Source: UQRS01 sp964481575
GTDB taxonomy: Bacteria; Bacillota; Clostridia; Oscillospirales; Acutalibacteraceae
Direction of reading: 5' to 3'
DNA length: 64,000 bases
Assembly (NCBI GenBank): GCA_964481575.1
Contig: CAYZTR010000005.1
Coordinates: 20,586-84,585 of the forward strand
The position numbers were made by a program, and so were the translations under genes. Below the pieces are notes generated by a model that made no database searches, was not told where the DNA came from, and saw only the letters and a list, made by a program, of their open reading frames with translations. Of this stretch, positions 43,767 to 53,059 are shown one piece after another; the stretch's first letter is position 1, and each line of letters starts with the position of its first letter.

Positions 43767-45977
43767 CTACTGATTCAAACGATCCACACTGATCACGCCC
43801 TGAATCTTAGACAGACGCGCGACAATATTCTTCAAATGTTCCAGATTCTCGGCACTAACCGTCATATCAATGAGACAATTTCGGTTTTTCGCTTCCCGTG
43901 CCACCACAGAATGAAGCGGCACCCGCATACCGGCCAAAGCCACAGTCACATCTGCCAGCAGTCCGTCCCGGTCCACCGCACAGATTTGCAGGGTGGCCTT
44001 AAAGGTCACCTTACTCTCCTTGCCCCAATAAGCCTTGACCCAACGGTCCGGTTCCTCCGCCTCAGCCAGGATCTTGGGGACATTGTTGCAATCCCGCTTG
44101 TGAATGGAAACACCGTGCCCACGGGTAATAAAACCGATGATCTGATCCCCGGGCAGAGGCGCGCAACAGCGGGACAGCTTAATCAGACAGTTGTCCACCC
44201 CTTCCACAATGACGCCGTCCGAGGACTTGGTTTTCTTAACCTCGGTCACATAATCATGGATATTTGGCTTAACAGCCTCCCGGGTCATACGGTTGAATTC
44301 TTCCTTAAGCCGGGGCATAATCTTGGAAAGGGTGATACCGCCATACCCAATGGCAGCGTAAAAATCATCCACACTGGCACAATGCTGCCGCTTGGCAATT
44401 TCAGCCAAATACTGCTGCATTTCCACGTCCGACAGGCGAATTCCGTTCCGGGAAAATTCCCGCTCCAGCTCGGCCTTGCCGTTGACAATATTTTCCGGAC
44501 GCTTTTCTTTTTTAAACCAAGCTCGAATCTTATTTCGGGCCTGACTGGTTTTACAGATGTTCACCCAGTCCAGGCTGGGGCCGTGTCCGCTTTGATTGGT
44601 GGTGATTATCTCAATAATCTCACCGGTCTGCACCTCATGGGTTATAGGTACGATCCGACCGTCCACCTTGGCACCCACCATTTTATTACCTACGGCAGTA
44701 TGGATGGCGTAGGCAAAATCAATGACATTGGCGCCTGCCGGCAGATTAATCACATCCCCCATTGGAGTAATGCCGAACACATCCTCCTGGGCCAAATCGG
44801 TCTTGATAGTACGGACAATTTCGGTAGCATCATCCGCTTCCTGCTGCGTCTCCAGAATCTGCCGGATCCAGGCCAGATGCTCCTCCATTTTCACATCTGA
44901 ACGCTGGATCCCAGCCTTATACTTCCAGTGGGCGGCGATTCCGTATTCCGCTGTATGGTGCATATCCCAGGTACGGATCTGCACCTCAAAAGGAATACCC
45001 TCCTTGCCGATGACGGTAGTATGCAGCGACTGATACATATTGGGCTTGGGATTGGAAATATAATCCTTGAAGCGTCCCGGAATGGGACGGTACATGTCAT
45101 GGATGACCCCCAAAATATTGTAGCAATTGGCAATGGTGTCGGTAATAATCCGCACCGCATAAACATCGTAAATTTCTGCAAAGGATTTCCCCTGCATATA
45201 CATTTTTCGATAAATGCCGTGAATGGACTTCACGCGGCCTTCGATGACAATATCAGGAACCACCAGACTAACCCGCTCCTGAATCATAGACTTGATGGAT
45301 TCCAGCATTTTGGCCCTGTACTCGCTGTTTTCCTGCAGTTCGCTTTCAATTTCATGATAGGCCACTGGATCCAGGTGAGCAATGGAGAGATCCTCCAGTT
45401 CTTCCTTGACAGACCGGATACCAAGTCGATGGGCAATAGGCGCATAAATCTCCAGGGTCTCCAGGGCCTTATCCCGTTGCTTCTGCTCACACATGGCATC
45501 AATGGTTCGCATGTTGTTCAGCCGATCTGCCAATTTGATAATGATTACCCGGATGTCCCGGCTCATGGCCAACAGCATTTTCCGGATATTCTCAGCCTGC
45601 TGCTGCTCTTTGGTGGAATAGGGAATTTGACCGAGCTTGGTAACGCCGTCAACCAACTCAGCCACATCCTGGCCAAATCGCTTTTCCAGGTCTGCCCGCT
45701 CCACATCGGTATCCTCCACTACATCATGAAGCAGAGCCGCAATAATGGACTCCGTGTCCATACCTAACTGCACAATGATGCAGGCCACAGAAAACGGATG
45801 CAGATAGTAGGGTTCTCCGGACTGGCGCACCTGCCCATTGTGCGCGGACAGGCAAAGGTCATATGCCTCGCGGATTTTGGGAATATCATAGGTGCCGCCC
45901 TGATCGGCCATCACTTTTTCCAGAGTCTCAAAAGAGCCGTCGTAATATTTAACAGGCTCGATCACAGTTTCTTTCAA
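43767..45977 (-). CDS. relA: Bifunctional (p)ppGpp synthetase/hydrolase RelA/SpoT
   Basis: 736 residues from a TTG start whose last bases overlap the recJ stop (TTGA); AAGGAGAG lies 6 bases upstream. Longer in-frame starts lack a site. The hydrolase HD domain is intact (ALLHDVVEDTDV, about 65-75). The synthetase domain has GRVKSIHGIYRKM and YDVYAVRIITDT, then a TGS domain (VFGITPMGDVINLPAGAN) and a C-terminal ACT domain. It makes and degrades the stringent-response alarmone. Confidence 0.96.
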   Translation of the reverse strand: MKETVIEPVKYYDGSFETLEKVMADQGGTYDIPKIREAYDLCLSAHNGQVRQSGEPYYLHPFSVACIIVQLGMDTESIIAALLHDVVEDTDVERADLEKRFGQDVAELVDGVTKLGQIPYSTKEQQQAENIRKMLLAMSRDIRVIIIKLADRLNNMRTIDAMCEQKQRDKALETLEIYAPIAHRLGIRSVKEELEDLSIAHLDPVAYHEIESELQENSEYRAKMLESIKSMIQERVSLVVPDIVIEGRVKSIHGIYRKMYMQGKSFAEIYDVYAVRIITDTIANCYNILGVIHDMYRPIPGRFKDYISNPKPNMYQSLHTTVIGKEGIPFEVQIRTWDMHHTAEYGIAAHWKYKAGIQRSDVKMEEHLAWIRQILETQQEADDATEIVRTIKTDLAQEDVFGITPMGDVINLPAGANVIDFAYAIHTAVGNKMVGAKVDGRIVPITHEVQTGEIIEIITTNQSGHGPSLDWVNICKTSQARNKIRAWFKKEKRPENIVNGKAELEREFSRNGIRLSDVEMQQYLAEIAKRQHCASVDDFYAAIGYGGITLSKIMPRLKEEFNRMTREAVKPNIHDYVTEVKKTKSSDGVIVEGVDNCLIKLSRCCAPLPGDQIIGFITRGHGVSIHKRDCNNVPKILAEAEEPDRWVKAYWGKESKVTFKATLQICAVDRDGLLADVTVALAGMRVPLHSVVAREAKNRNCLIDMTVSAENLEHLKNIVARLSKIQGVISVDRLNQ

Positions 45978-48019
45978 GTTACTCTCTCCTTCACACACTG
46001 CCGCACCTGTTGCAGGAACAGCGAGGCTTCCAGATCCACCTTATTACAGGCCGGATTGACCGAGATCTTGCCGTCGTCTGACAAAAGAACCTGCAATTCA
46101 AGCAAAACGTCCAGACAGATCTGCACCTTGCAATAAGGCATCTCAGGTAGCAGGCGATATAACAAACGGGTAGTGGGTATTGGGCTGCCGGCAGTACGAA
46201 CGCATCGAAACACCTTAACAGCATCTTCCCGGTTCACCAGCAAGGATTGAACATCATGGAACCGGTGTTCCCCACGACGCAAGGCTTCATAATCCCGCAC
46301 ACTGTCGAAATAGGTAGCGTCCAGCCCGGCCGGGCGAAAATCCCGGATCTGTACCGTAAGACTTTCCTGACCTTGCCAAAGATGAATATCCAGCGTAGCA
46401 GCAATATCCACCTGATCCCCCACAGAAAACGGAAAGGCCTGGGGACCGGTGCCAAACAACAGCGCCTCAAAGGTACTATTCCCTTTTCGTAAGGTCAATT
46501 TCAGATGCTTATCATTTTTTAATCCCCGAATATCTCCAATTTCCAGATGAAACAGGCCAAATACCGGCACCGGATTTCCGGCGCCAAAGGGAGCCAAGGG
46601 CGCATAAGCTCGCACCAGATCCGGCGTCAGTCCTGCCGGGTTCAGCTTACAATCCAAATGCAGAGACATCAGAGGCGGATCCGGGTACTGCGATGCGGCA
46701 AACTGATTCACCGCCTGCCGGAAATCCTCCAGTTTGTTCACCGGCAGAGACAAACCCACGGCCAGCTCATGGCCACCGAATCGATCCAGATACACCTTGG
46801 CGGACTCCAGAATATGAAACAAATGATAGTCTCCAAAACTGCGACCGGAGCCGGTGGCCACACCAGTCTCGTCTATCGACAACAGCAATACCGGACGGCC
46901 GTAGCGCTCCATAATTTTGGAGGCGGCAATTCCAACAACGCCGTGGTGCCAATTCTTTCCGGCCACCACCAAGATCCGGTCAAAGGCCAGCTCCTGTTCC
47001 GCAATAATCTGCTCCGCTTCGGCCAAAATCTTTTCTTCCGCCCGCTGCCGCTGGGCATTTTCATTGCAAATCTCAGCAGCAATGGTCTCCGCTTCCCCGG
47101 GATCCTCGGTTAAAAACAAACGAACTGCACGGCTGGCATCCCCCATGCGGCCGGCGGCATTGATCCGGGGCGCTAAATTAAAGGAAACGGTAGAAACCGC
47201 AATGGGATATTGCAGGGCACCGGAAAGCTCCAACAAGGCACGCAACCCCAGGTTATCCGTTTCGGTCAGGCAGGCCAGACCAGCCGTAACCATGGCCCGG
47301 TTCTCTCCGGTCAGCGGCATCACGTCAGCAATGGTGCCAATGGTCACCAGCGCACCGTATTCCTCCAACAATTCCTCCGGCAAACAGTCCGCCAGCGCGC
47401 AGACCAGTTTGAAGGCCACCCCAACCCCCGCTAATGATTTATAGCTGCTGGGACAGTCAACCCGGTGGGGATCCACCACGGCCACCGCTGGTGGTAAGGT
47501 CTCCCCTGGCAAGTGGTGATCGGTCACCACCACATCCATTCCCAGGCTGTTGGCATAGGCGATAGGCTCGTTGGCAGTGATACCGGTATCCACCGTGAGA
47601 ATCAGCCGGGTTCCCTCGGCAGCGAAAGTGTCCATGGCATCCTTCCGCAGACCATAACCGTCGCTTCGGTTGGGCACATACCAGTGCACATCCGCCCCCT
47701 GTCCCGAAAGATAACGCCAAAGCAGAGAAGTAGCTGTAACTCCATCACAGTCATAATCCCCGAAGATGGTGATCCGCTCCCCTGCTTCCAATGCAGCGCG
47801 AATCCTGGCCACAGCCGGCTCCATATCCGCCAGCATGCCGGGATCCTCCAGAGGAATTTCCCCAGACAGGAATTCCTCCGCATCTACAGGGTCACCGTAT
47901 CCCCGGGACTGCAACAGCAGGGCCAAAAAAGGGTCTATGTCGCAGGCATCAGCCAATGCCATAGCTTCCGCCTTATTCCAACTGCCCAATTCCCAGATCT
48001 TGCGATACAAGCTAACCAC
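45974..48019 (-). CDS. recJ: Single-stranded-DNA-specific exonuclease RecJ
   Basis: 681 residues. DHH phosphoesterase motifs are present: IFGDYDCDGVTATSLL, TVDTGITANEP, VVTDHHLPGE, and the DHHA1 region with RSFGDYHLFHIL and GGHELAVGL. It degrades single-stranded DNA 5' to 3' in recombination and repair. The start may be the GTG at 48019 or, judging by AAGG spacing, a TTG four codons later. It opens the recJ-relA-dtd-MBL-hemZ-udk unit. Confidence 0.95.
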   Translation of the reverse strand: MVSLYRKIWELGSWNKAEAMALADACDIDPFLALLLQSRGYGDPVDAEEFLSGEIPLEDPGMLADMEPAVARIRAALEAGERITIFGDYDCDGVTATSLLWRYLSGQGADVHWYVPNRSDGYGLRKDAMDTFAAEGTRLILTVDTGITANEPIAYANSLGMDVVVTDHHLPGETLPPAVAVVDPHRVDCPSSYKSLAGVGVAFKLVCALADCLPEELLEEYGALVTIGTIADVMPLTGENRAMVTAGLACLTETDNLGLRALLELSGALQYPIAVSTVSFNLAPRINAAGRMGDASRAVRLFLTEDPGEAETIAAEICNENAQRQRAEEKILAEAEQIIAEQELAFDRILVVAGKNWHHGVVGIAASKIMERYGRPVLLLSIDETGVATGSGRSFGDYHLFHILESAKVYLDRFGGHELAVGLSLPVNKLEDFRQAVNQFAASQYPDPPLMSLHLDCKLNPAGLTPDLVRAYAPLAPFGAGNPVPVFGLFHLEIGDIRGLKNDKHLKLTLRKGNSTFEALLFGTGPQAFPFSVGDQVDIAATLDIHLWQGQESLTVQIRDFRPAGLDATYFDSVRDYEALRRGEHRFHDVQSLLVNREDAVKVFRCVRTAGSPIPTTRLLYRLLPEMPYCKVQICLDVLLELQVLLSDDGKISVNPACNKVDLEASLFLQQVRQCVKERVT

Positions 48020-48038
48020 ACCTTCTTCTTATAATAAT

Positions 48039-48725
48039 TCATTTTATTTTATCACTTACGAGACGTTTTTTCAATGCCGAATTGACGATTTTACCCAAAA
48101 AAGGTCTCGGGCACAAAATCATAACCACCGGCCGTGCCGGTGGTATGCACAAGCCCCCTTGGGGTATGCCCTTGGCTGAGCCTATAGGCTCGTCGAAAAG
48201 TCTGCCAACCGCACGACTATCACGGGCCACCCCTAAAGGGGCTTTTGCTTGTTTGCCCTCTTTTACTGGCTGATCCGTGAACGGGTCGACATACTCCTTT
48301 ATACTCATTTGATCGTCGGAATAATCTTCTTGTAGCTGGTTCTTAATGTATTCCTGAATTGCCTTTTCATTCGCTCCTACTGTACTTACGTAATACCCCC
48401 GACACCAGAAATGTTGGTTTCCATACTTATACTTGAGGTTGGCATACTTCTCGAAGATCATTAGGCTACTCTTTCCTTTGAGATATTCCATGATCTGCGC
48501 TACACTATACTTGGGCGGGATTGATACGAGCATGTGAATATGGTCTTTACTCGCTTTCGCTTCGATTATCTCTACTTCCTTGTACTCGTATAGTTTCCTA
48601 AGCATTTGCCCTATTTCTGCTTTAATTTTACCGTAGAGAATCTGACGACCATATTTGGGGGCAAATACGATATGATAGTTGCTTTCCCACTTCGTGTGTG
48701 CGAAACTGTTCGTGTCAAGTTTCAT
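48039..48725 (-). CDS. tnpA: IS200/IS605-family Y1 transposase TnpA with an unusual C-terminal extension
   Basis: 228 residues. The first about 145 are a normal single-domain HUH transposase: WESNYHIVFAPKYGRQIL, catalytic His62 and His64 in DHIHML, and nucleophile Tyr126 in ANEKAIQEYIKNQ. From about residue 155 the frame continues through the element's structured right end (KAPLGVARDSRAVG). The last about 27 residues (from MILCPRPFLGK) are encoded by flanking chromosome and run over the recJ promoter. The extension is therefore probably not functional protein. The ribosome site lies inside the left-end hairpin. Confidence 0.88.
   Translation of the reverse strand: MKLDTNSFAHTKWESNYHIVFAPKYGRQILYGKIKAEIGQMLRKLYEYKEVEIIEAKASKDHIHMLVSIPPKYSVAQIMEYLKGKSSLMIFEKYANLKYKYGNQHFWCRGYYVSTVGANEKAIQEYIKNQLQEDYSDDQMSIKEYVDPFTDQPVKEGKQAKAPLGVARDSRAVGRLFDEPIGSAKGIPQGGLCIPPARPVVMILCPRPFLGKIVNSALKKRLVSDKIK
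48046..48074 (-). promoter_or_regulatory. Promoter of the recJ-udk operon
   Basis: TTGAAA (48069-48074), 17-base spacer, TAAAAT (48046-48051) on the minus strand, about 27 bases upstream of recJ. It lies just outside the inferred right end of the IS200-like element, which therefore inserted about 40 bases upstream of the -35 box. Confidence 0.75.
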
Positions 48726-48857
48726 CTGGACTTGATTCCTCCTTTAGTTATGTAATGGCGGTTGGTAGACCACCCTTACTATAACTAAAGGAGGATATTT
48801 TTTCTAGGCATAGCTAAAGCTTTTTGGAACCATCGGCACTGCCGGTGGTTCCCTTTA
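48117..48857 (-). mobile_element. Complete IS200/IS605-type insertion sequence (TnpA only)
   Basis: Boundaries are inferred from matching end hairpins: ACCACCGGC-CGT-GCCGGTGGT (48124-48144) and GGAACCATCGGCA-CT-GCCGGTGGTTCC (48826-48852). No TnpB is present. The right end also contains small palindromes (CCCCTTGGGG, GAGCCTATAGGCTC, CCCCTAAAGGGG). It lies in the gap between the transketolase terminator and the recJ promoter, a neutral site. Exact ends need comparison with an empty site. Confidence 0.75.
48737..48795 (-). promoter_or_regulatory. Left-end hairpin sequestering the tnpA ribosome site
   Basis: TCCTCCTTTAGTTAT (48737-48751) pairs perfectly with ATAACTAAAGGAGGA (48781-48795), and the stem continues inward (GTAA/TTAC, GG/CC, GGT/ACC) to a 6-base loop. 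On the minus strand the arm nearest tnpA holds AAAGGAGGA, its ribosome site. A transcript entering from outside would fold it away, as described for IS200. Confidence 0.75.
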
Positions 48858-48860
48858 TAC

Positions 48861-48897
48861 AAAAATACGGGGCGCTGTTTAACAGACAGCGCCCCGT
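48861..48897 (-). terminator. Intrinsic terminator of the transketolase operon
   Basis: ACGGGGCGCTGT (48867-48878) pairs with ACAGCGCCCCGT (48886-48897), followed on the minus strand by ATTTTTG. Confidence 0.88.
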
Positions 48898-48909
48898 GTT
48901 AGAGAACGA

Positions 48910-49857
48910 TTATTTTTTCAGAGAAATGGCCTTTTTCGCGGCCTCAGCAATATGAGGACCGGTCAGCTTATGATACTCTAACAGCTCCAAAGCAGGGCCG
49001 GAGATACCGTAGGTATCCCGGACACCCACACGAACCACCGGAGTAGGCCGGTTTTCACTGAGCACCTCACAAACAGCAGAACCAAGGCCACCGATGACCG
49101 AATGCTCCTCTGCAGTGACAATGCAGCCGGTTTCCTCTGCGGCCTTCAGGATAATCTGGGCATCAATGGGCTTAATGGTGGCCATATTGATGATCCGGGC
49201 GCTGATACCTTCCGCTGTCAGCTGGTCATAGGCTTTCAAGGCTTCGGCTACCATGAGACCGGTAGCAATGATGGTCACATCCGAGCCGGGTTTCAGCTCC
49301 ACACCCTTGCCCACTTCGAAGTCGTAACCCTCATCAAACACCACAGGAACAGCCAGACGTCCAAACCGCAAATACACCGGACCGTCAATTTCAGCGGCTT
49401 TAAACACAGCCTTTTTGGCTTCCACTTCATCGGCGGGGTTAATGATAGTCATACCGGGAATGGAACGCATCAGGGCAATATCCTCATTGCACTGATGGGT
49501 AGCACCGTCCTCCCCCACCGAAACACCGGCATGGGTGGCACCGATCTTCACATTCAGATGCGGATAGCCGATAGAATTACGCACCTGCTCATAAGCACGG
49601 CCGGCGGCAAACATAGCAAAGGAACTGCAAAACACCGTCTTGCCGGTGGTGGCAAAACCGGCGGCAATAGACATCATATTCTGCTCGGCAATGCCGCAGT
49701 TATAAAAACGGTCGGGAAATTCCTTCTGAAATTTTCCGGTACGGGTGGCGCCTGCCAGATCCGCATCCATCACAATAAAATTCTCATTGACTTTGGCCAG
49801 CTCGATGAGGCCCTTGCCGTACCCATCCCGGGTAGCGGCTCTTTTTACATCTGCCAT
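48910..49857 (-). CDS. Transketolase, C-terminal subunit
   Basis: 315 residues covering the pyrimidine-binding and C-terminal domains. Features are the catalytic Glu region in FYNCGIAEQNMMSIAAGFA, GVSVGEDGATHQCNEDIALM, and VTAEEHSVIGGLGSAVCE. With the preceding gene it makes a split transketolase of the pentose phosphate pathway, common in clostridia. A GGAGG site lies 18 bases after the upstream stop. Confidence 0.93.
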   Translation of the reverse strand: MADVKRAATRDGYGKGLIELAKVNENFIVMDADLAGATRTGKFQKEFPDRFYNCGIAEQNMMSIAAGFATTGKTVFCSSFAMFAAGRAYEQVRNSIGYPHLNVKIGATHAGVSVGEDGATHQCNEDIALMRSIPGMTIINPADEVEAKKAVFKAAEIDGPVYLRFGRLAVPVVFDEGYDFEVGKGVELKPGSDVTIIATGLMVAEALKAYDQLTAEGISARIINMATIKPIDAQIILKAAEETGCIVTAEEHSVIGGLGSAVCEVLSENRPTPVVRVGVRDTYGISGPALELLEYHKLTGPHIAEAAKKAISLKK

Positions 49858-49875
49858 TTTGGTATGTCCTCCTTT

Positions 49876-50718
49876 TTACTCCGAAAGCTGGGCAAGGGCT
49901 GCATCCAGCTCTACCAGGGCAGCTTCATACTGCTCCTGATTCGGGGCAACACCGTGCCAACCGCACTGATTCTCCATAAAGGAAACGCCTTTCCCTTTGA
50001 CGGTTTCCAGGATGATCACCGTAGGCCGATCAGTGACAGCCTCGGCAGCGGTAACAGCTTGGTCAATGGCATCAAAATCATGCCCGTCAATAGTCATGAC
50101 ATTCCAGCCAAAAGCAGCAAACTTGGTATCCAGCGGCAAAGGAGAGTTCACATCCTCAATGGCGCCGTCAATCTGTAAATGATTCAGATCCACAAAGGCG
50201 GTAAGATTGGACAGTCCCTTATGAGCGGCAAACATAGCAGCCTCCCAAACCTGGCCTTCCTCACACTCGCCGTCCCCCAGGATAGCATACACCCGATAGG
50301 GCTTGCCAAAGTGCTTGGCAGAAAGGGCCATGCCACAGGCAGCGGAAATACCCTGCCCCAAAGAACCGGTGGACATATCTACACCGGGAATCTTCTTCAT
50401 ATCAGGATGCCCCTGGAGCATTCTGCCGATATGGCGCAGCTCGGTCATTTCCTCCACAGGGAAGAAACCCCGGTTAGCCAGCGCAGCATACAAAGCCGGT
50501 GCAGCATGTCCCTTGGACAGTACCAACCGATCCCGCTCCTCCATATCCGGATTCTGCGGATCCACATGCATCTTGTAAAAATACAGATAGGCCAACAGGT
50601 CTGCCACGGAAAGAGAACCGCCGGGGTGGCCGGACTTGGCATGGTAGGTGCCAACGATCACACCATGTCTGATTTTGCAAGCTGCAATCTCCAGTTGCTT
50701 TTTTTGGTTGATATCCAT
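49876..50718 (-). CDS. Transketolase, N-terminal subunit
   Basis: 280 residues binding thiamine diphosphate: GHPGGSLSVADLLAYLYF, STGSLGQGISAACGMA, and the ThDP motif GDGECEEGQVWEAA with the closing NHLQIDG. It is paired with the C-terminal subunit downstream. Length and split are normal. Confidence 0.94.
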   Translation of the reverse strand: MDINQKKQLEIAACKIRHGVIVGTYHAKSGHPGGSLSVADLLAYLYFYKMHVDPQNPDMEERDRLVLSKGHAAPALYAALANRGFFPVEEMTELRHIGRMLQGHPDMKKIPGVDMSTGSLGQGISAACGMALSAKHFGKPYRVYAILGDGECEEGQVWEAAMFAAHKGLSNLTAFVDLNHLQIDGAIEDVNSPLPLDTKFAAFGWNVMTIDGHDFDAIDQAVTAAEAVTDRPTVIILETVKGKGVSFMENQCGWHGVAPNQEQYEAALVELDAALAQLSE

Positions 50719-50766
50719 TTGCTAAACAATCCTTTCCGGATAAATTCATATTCGCAAAACGCAGGA

Positions 50767-51594
50767 TTACTGCATTTGATTGGCTAAATAGTCAATAAAA
50801 TCAGCCACAGCGCCGTCCTCCACCGGACAGGTCACATAATCAGCCAGGGACTTCAGATCAGCCGGTGCACCGGCCGTCACAGCAGCAACGCCGGCAGCTT
50901 CCAGCATAGTTTGGTCATTGTAATAATCCCCGATGGCAAAGATTTTTTCCGGGACGATTTGATAATGCTGTCCCAGCTTTTGCAAGCCGCGGCCCTTGGA
51001 TACGCCGGCGCAGGTTAATTCATAATAAATGTCCGCCGTCCGGAGAAAATAAGCTCCCTCCAGAGGTATTGTCTCGGCATACTGTTCCACCATCGCCAGA
51101 TGTGCCGGCGTGTCAGAAAGCAGCACCTTGGTCCAGGGGAGACGGTAAACCGCCTCCGGCGTCAGAGACTCGGCAAAGATGTGCTCGTAGGCCAGGTGCT
51201 GGGAAATCAAGGGAGTTTCCCGCAGGATATAATGCTGCAGCAAATGCTGAGGCTCCGCACCAAGAGTGGGAAAACGCTCCAGCAAATCCGGCAGGATGGT
51301 TTTGGCGGATTCGGGCAATTCATAAGCATAGAGGGGGGTATCCGCAGCAAAATCATAGGCAACAGCGCCATTACTGGTTAACACAGCCGCATTGACGTTT
51401 GCTGCCAGAGCATTGGGGCGGGTCGCCTCAATGGAACGGCCGGTAGAAATGGAAAAGAGACCGCCCTGCTCTTTAAAATAGCGGATCGCCTCCAGATTCC
51501 GTTCCGGAATGACGCCGTTGGTTAACAGGGTACCGTCAATATCCGACAGCAAAAGGCAGCCGGAAAAGATACCGGGAATGGTAGTATTCCTCAT
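50767..51594 (-). CDS. Cof-type HAD-superfamily (subclass IIB) phosphatase
   Basis: The HAD nucleophile motif is LLLSDIDGTLL, followed by FSISTGRS (motif II), the C2b cap, and GDYYNDQTMLEAAG (motif IV). The Lys of motif III lies in SKGRGLQKL. It dephosphorylates sugar phosphates or nucleotides of unknown identity. The start chosen (MRNTTIPG) follows GAGGTG. An ATG six codons earlier overlaps the rluD stop and is the alternative. Confidence 0.88.
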   Translation of the reverse strand: MRNTTIPGIFSGCLLLSDIDGTLLTNGVIPERNLEAIRYFKEQGGLFSISTGRSIEATRPNALAANVNAAVLTSNGAVAYDFAADTPLYAYELPESAKTILPDLLERFPTLGAEPQHLLQHYILRETPLISQHLAYEHIFAESLTPEAVYRLPWTKVLLSDTPAHLAMVEQYAETIPLEGAYFLRTADIYYELTCAGVSKGRGLQKLGQHYQIVPEKIFAIGDYYNDQTMLEAAGVAAVTAGAPADLKSLADYVTCPVEDGAVADFIDYLANQMQ

Positions 51595-51608
51595 AGCATC
51601 AAAACACC

Positions 51609-52520
51609 TCATTGGGGAGTCAGCGAAGATAAGAACCGGGTAAAATACGGGGGCAATGGGCTTTCAAAGAAAAGATGCTCCCCCGTAATGGGATGGTCAA
51701 AACCAATGGCCTTAGCATGGAGACATTGTCCCTGTAGAGAAGCGATGACCTTGGAGGGACCGTAAACCGGATCCCCGGCCACCGGGTGACCGATATGGGC
51801 CATATGCACCCGGATCTGATGAGTCCGTCCAGTCTCCAGTTGCAGACGCAGATGAGTAAAGGAACCGTACCGCTGCAGTACAGAATAATGTGTCACAGCC
51901 GGCTTGGAATTTTTGAAAGTTACAGCCATTTTTTTGCGGTCTGCAGGATTTCTGCCGATAGGGGCATTAACATGGCCGGTGTCCTCTTTCAAATTCCCAT
52001 ACACCACAGCTTCATAAAAACGGTCAAAGGAATGGGCGGCAATTTGCGCCGCCAGGCCAGCATGGGCAGTATCATTTTTGGCCACAATTAGCAGACCGCT
52101 GGTGTCTTTATCAATTCGGTGGACAATTCCGGGGCGCAGAACACCGTTAATACCGGAAAGACTGCTGCCACAATGAGCCAGCAGGGCATTGACCAATGTA
52201 CCGTCCGGATTTCCGGGTGCAGGATGCACCACCATGCCCTTGGGTTTGTTAACCACCAGCAAATCATCGTCCTCGTAGACAATATCCATCGGGATATCCT
52301 GCGGCAGAGTCTCCAAAGGCCTGGCCTCCGGCACCTGCACCAAGATTTCCTGCCCCGGTTTACATTTGAATTTCTTGGAAACCGGTTCCCCTGCAACAGA
52401 AACATTTCCCTGCTCCAGAAGCAGAGTCGCCGCCGAGCGGCTCAAATCCAGCTGCCGGGCCAGCCAGGCATCCAATCGCACCGGTTCCGCCGCATCAAAA
52501 CACAGCCGGTAAACCGTCAC
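51609..52520 (-). CDS. rluD: RluA/RluD-family 23S rRNA pseudouridine synthase
   Basis: 303 residues with an N-terminal S4 domain (RLDAWLARQLDLSRSAATLL) and the catalytic HRIDKDTSGLLIVAKN with its Asp, then LQLETGRTHQIRVHMAHIG. It isomerises specific uridines in 23S rRNA. It overlaps lspA by a few bases; rluD after lspA is a conserved order. Confidence 0.93.
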   Translation of the reverse strand: MTVYRLCFDAAEPVRLDAWLARQLDLSRSAATLLLEQGNVSVAGEPVSKKFKCKPGQEILVQVPEARPLETLPQDIPMDIVYEDDDLLVVNKPKGMVVHPAPGNPDGTLVNALLAHCGSSLSGINGVLRPGIVHRIDKDTSGLLIVAKNDTAHAGLAAQIAAHSFDRFYEAVVYGNLKEDTGHVNAPIGRNPADRKKMAVTFKNSKPAVTHYSVLQRYGSFTHLRLQLETGRTHQIRVHMAHIGHPVAGDPVYGPSKVIASLQGQCLHAKAIGFDHPITGEHLFFESPLPPYFTRFLSSLTPQ

Positions 52521-53005
52521 GGCTTTTCCGCCTTGGCTTTCAATTTATGATGCTCCTTCAAGGTATCCACTACAAAATACAGCAGAATCAAAAGGGCGCC
52601 GATGACAACACAGCAATCTGCAACGTTAAACACATAGAAGTCCATGAATTTGACGTCGATAAAGTCCACCACATAGCCCCGCTGGATCCGATCGATCAGG
52701 TTGCCGACACCGCCGGCAACCACCAGGCAAATGGCCCAAGCCATCAGCTTACTCTTAAAACCGGTTTTGATCAGCAGCCCAATGCAAACCACCAGAATGA
52801 TGGCCGTAATGGCAATCAGCAACCAACGCTGATCCGGCAGAATTCCAAAAACTGCCCCAGTGTTATGAATATAGGTGAAATTCAGAAATCCGGGAATGAT
52901 GGTATTGGACTGCTCCAGCGCCATATGCGTGACAATCCAATACTTGGTCAGTAAATCCGCACCAATCATCAGCAAACCGAAGAAGATAGGTAACAAAATA
53001 TACAC
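52517..53005 (-). CDS. lspA: Lipoprotein signal peptidase (signal peptidase II)
   Basis: 162 residues, four membrane helices. The signature is complete: NTGAVFGI, GGVGNLIDRIQRGYVVDFIDV with one catalytic Asp, and VFNVADCCVVIG with the other. It removes lipoprotein signal peptides after lipidation. It follows ileS and overlaps rluD. Confidence 0.96.
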   Translation of the reverse strand: MYILLPIFFGLLMIGADLLTKYWIVTHMALEQSNTIIPGFLNFTYIHNTGAVFGILPDQRWLLIAITAIILVVCIGLLIKTGFKSKLMAWAICLVVAGGVGNLIDRIQRGYVVDFIDVKFMDFYVFNVADCCVVIGALLILLYFVVDTLKEHHKLKAKAEKP

Positions 53006-53059
53006 GAAAAGACCTCACTTTTCGCACCGTCCGGAAGCGCAAGCCCCCGGACAGCAAAA

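Noticed and set aside
43077..44900. A 607-codon open frame on the plus strand opposite dtd and relA
   Set aside because: It is antisense to two well-conserved genes, has low-complexity-like composition and no ribosome site. The minus-strand readings carry all known motifs.
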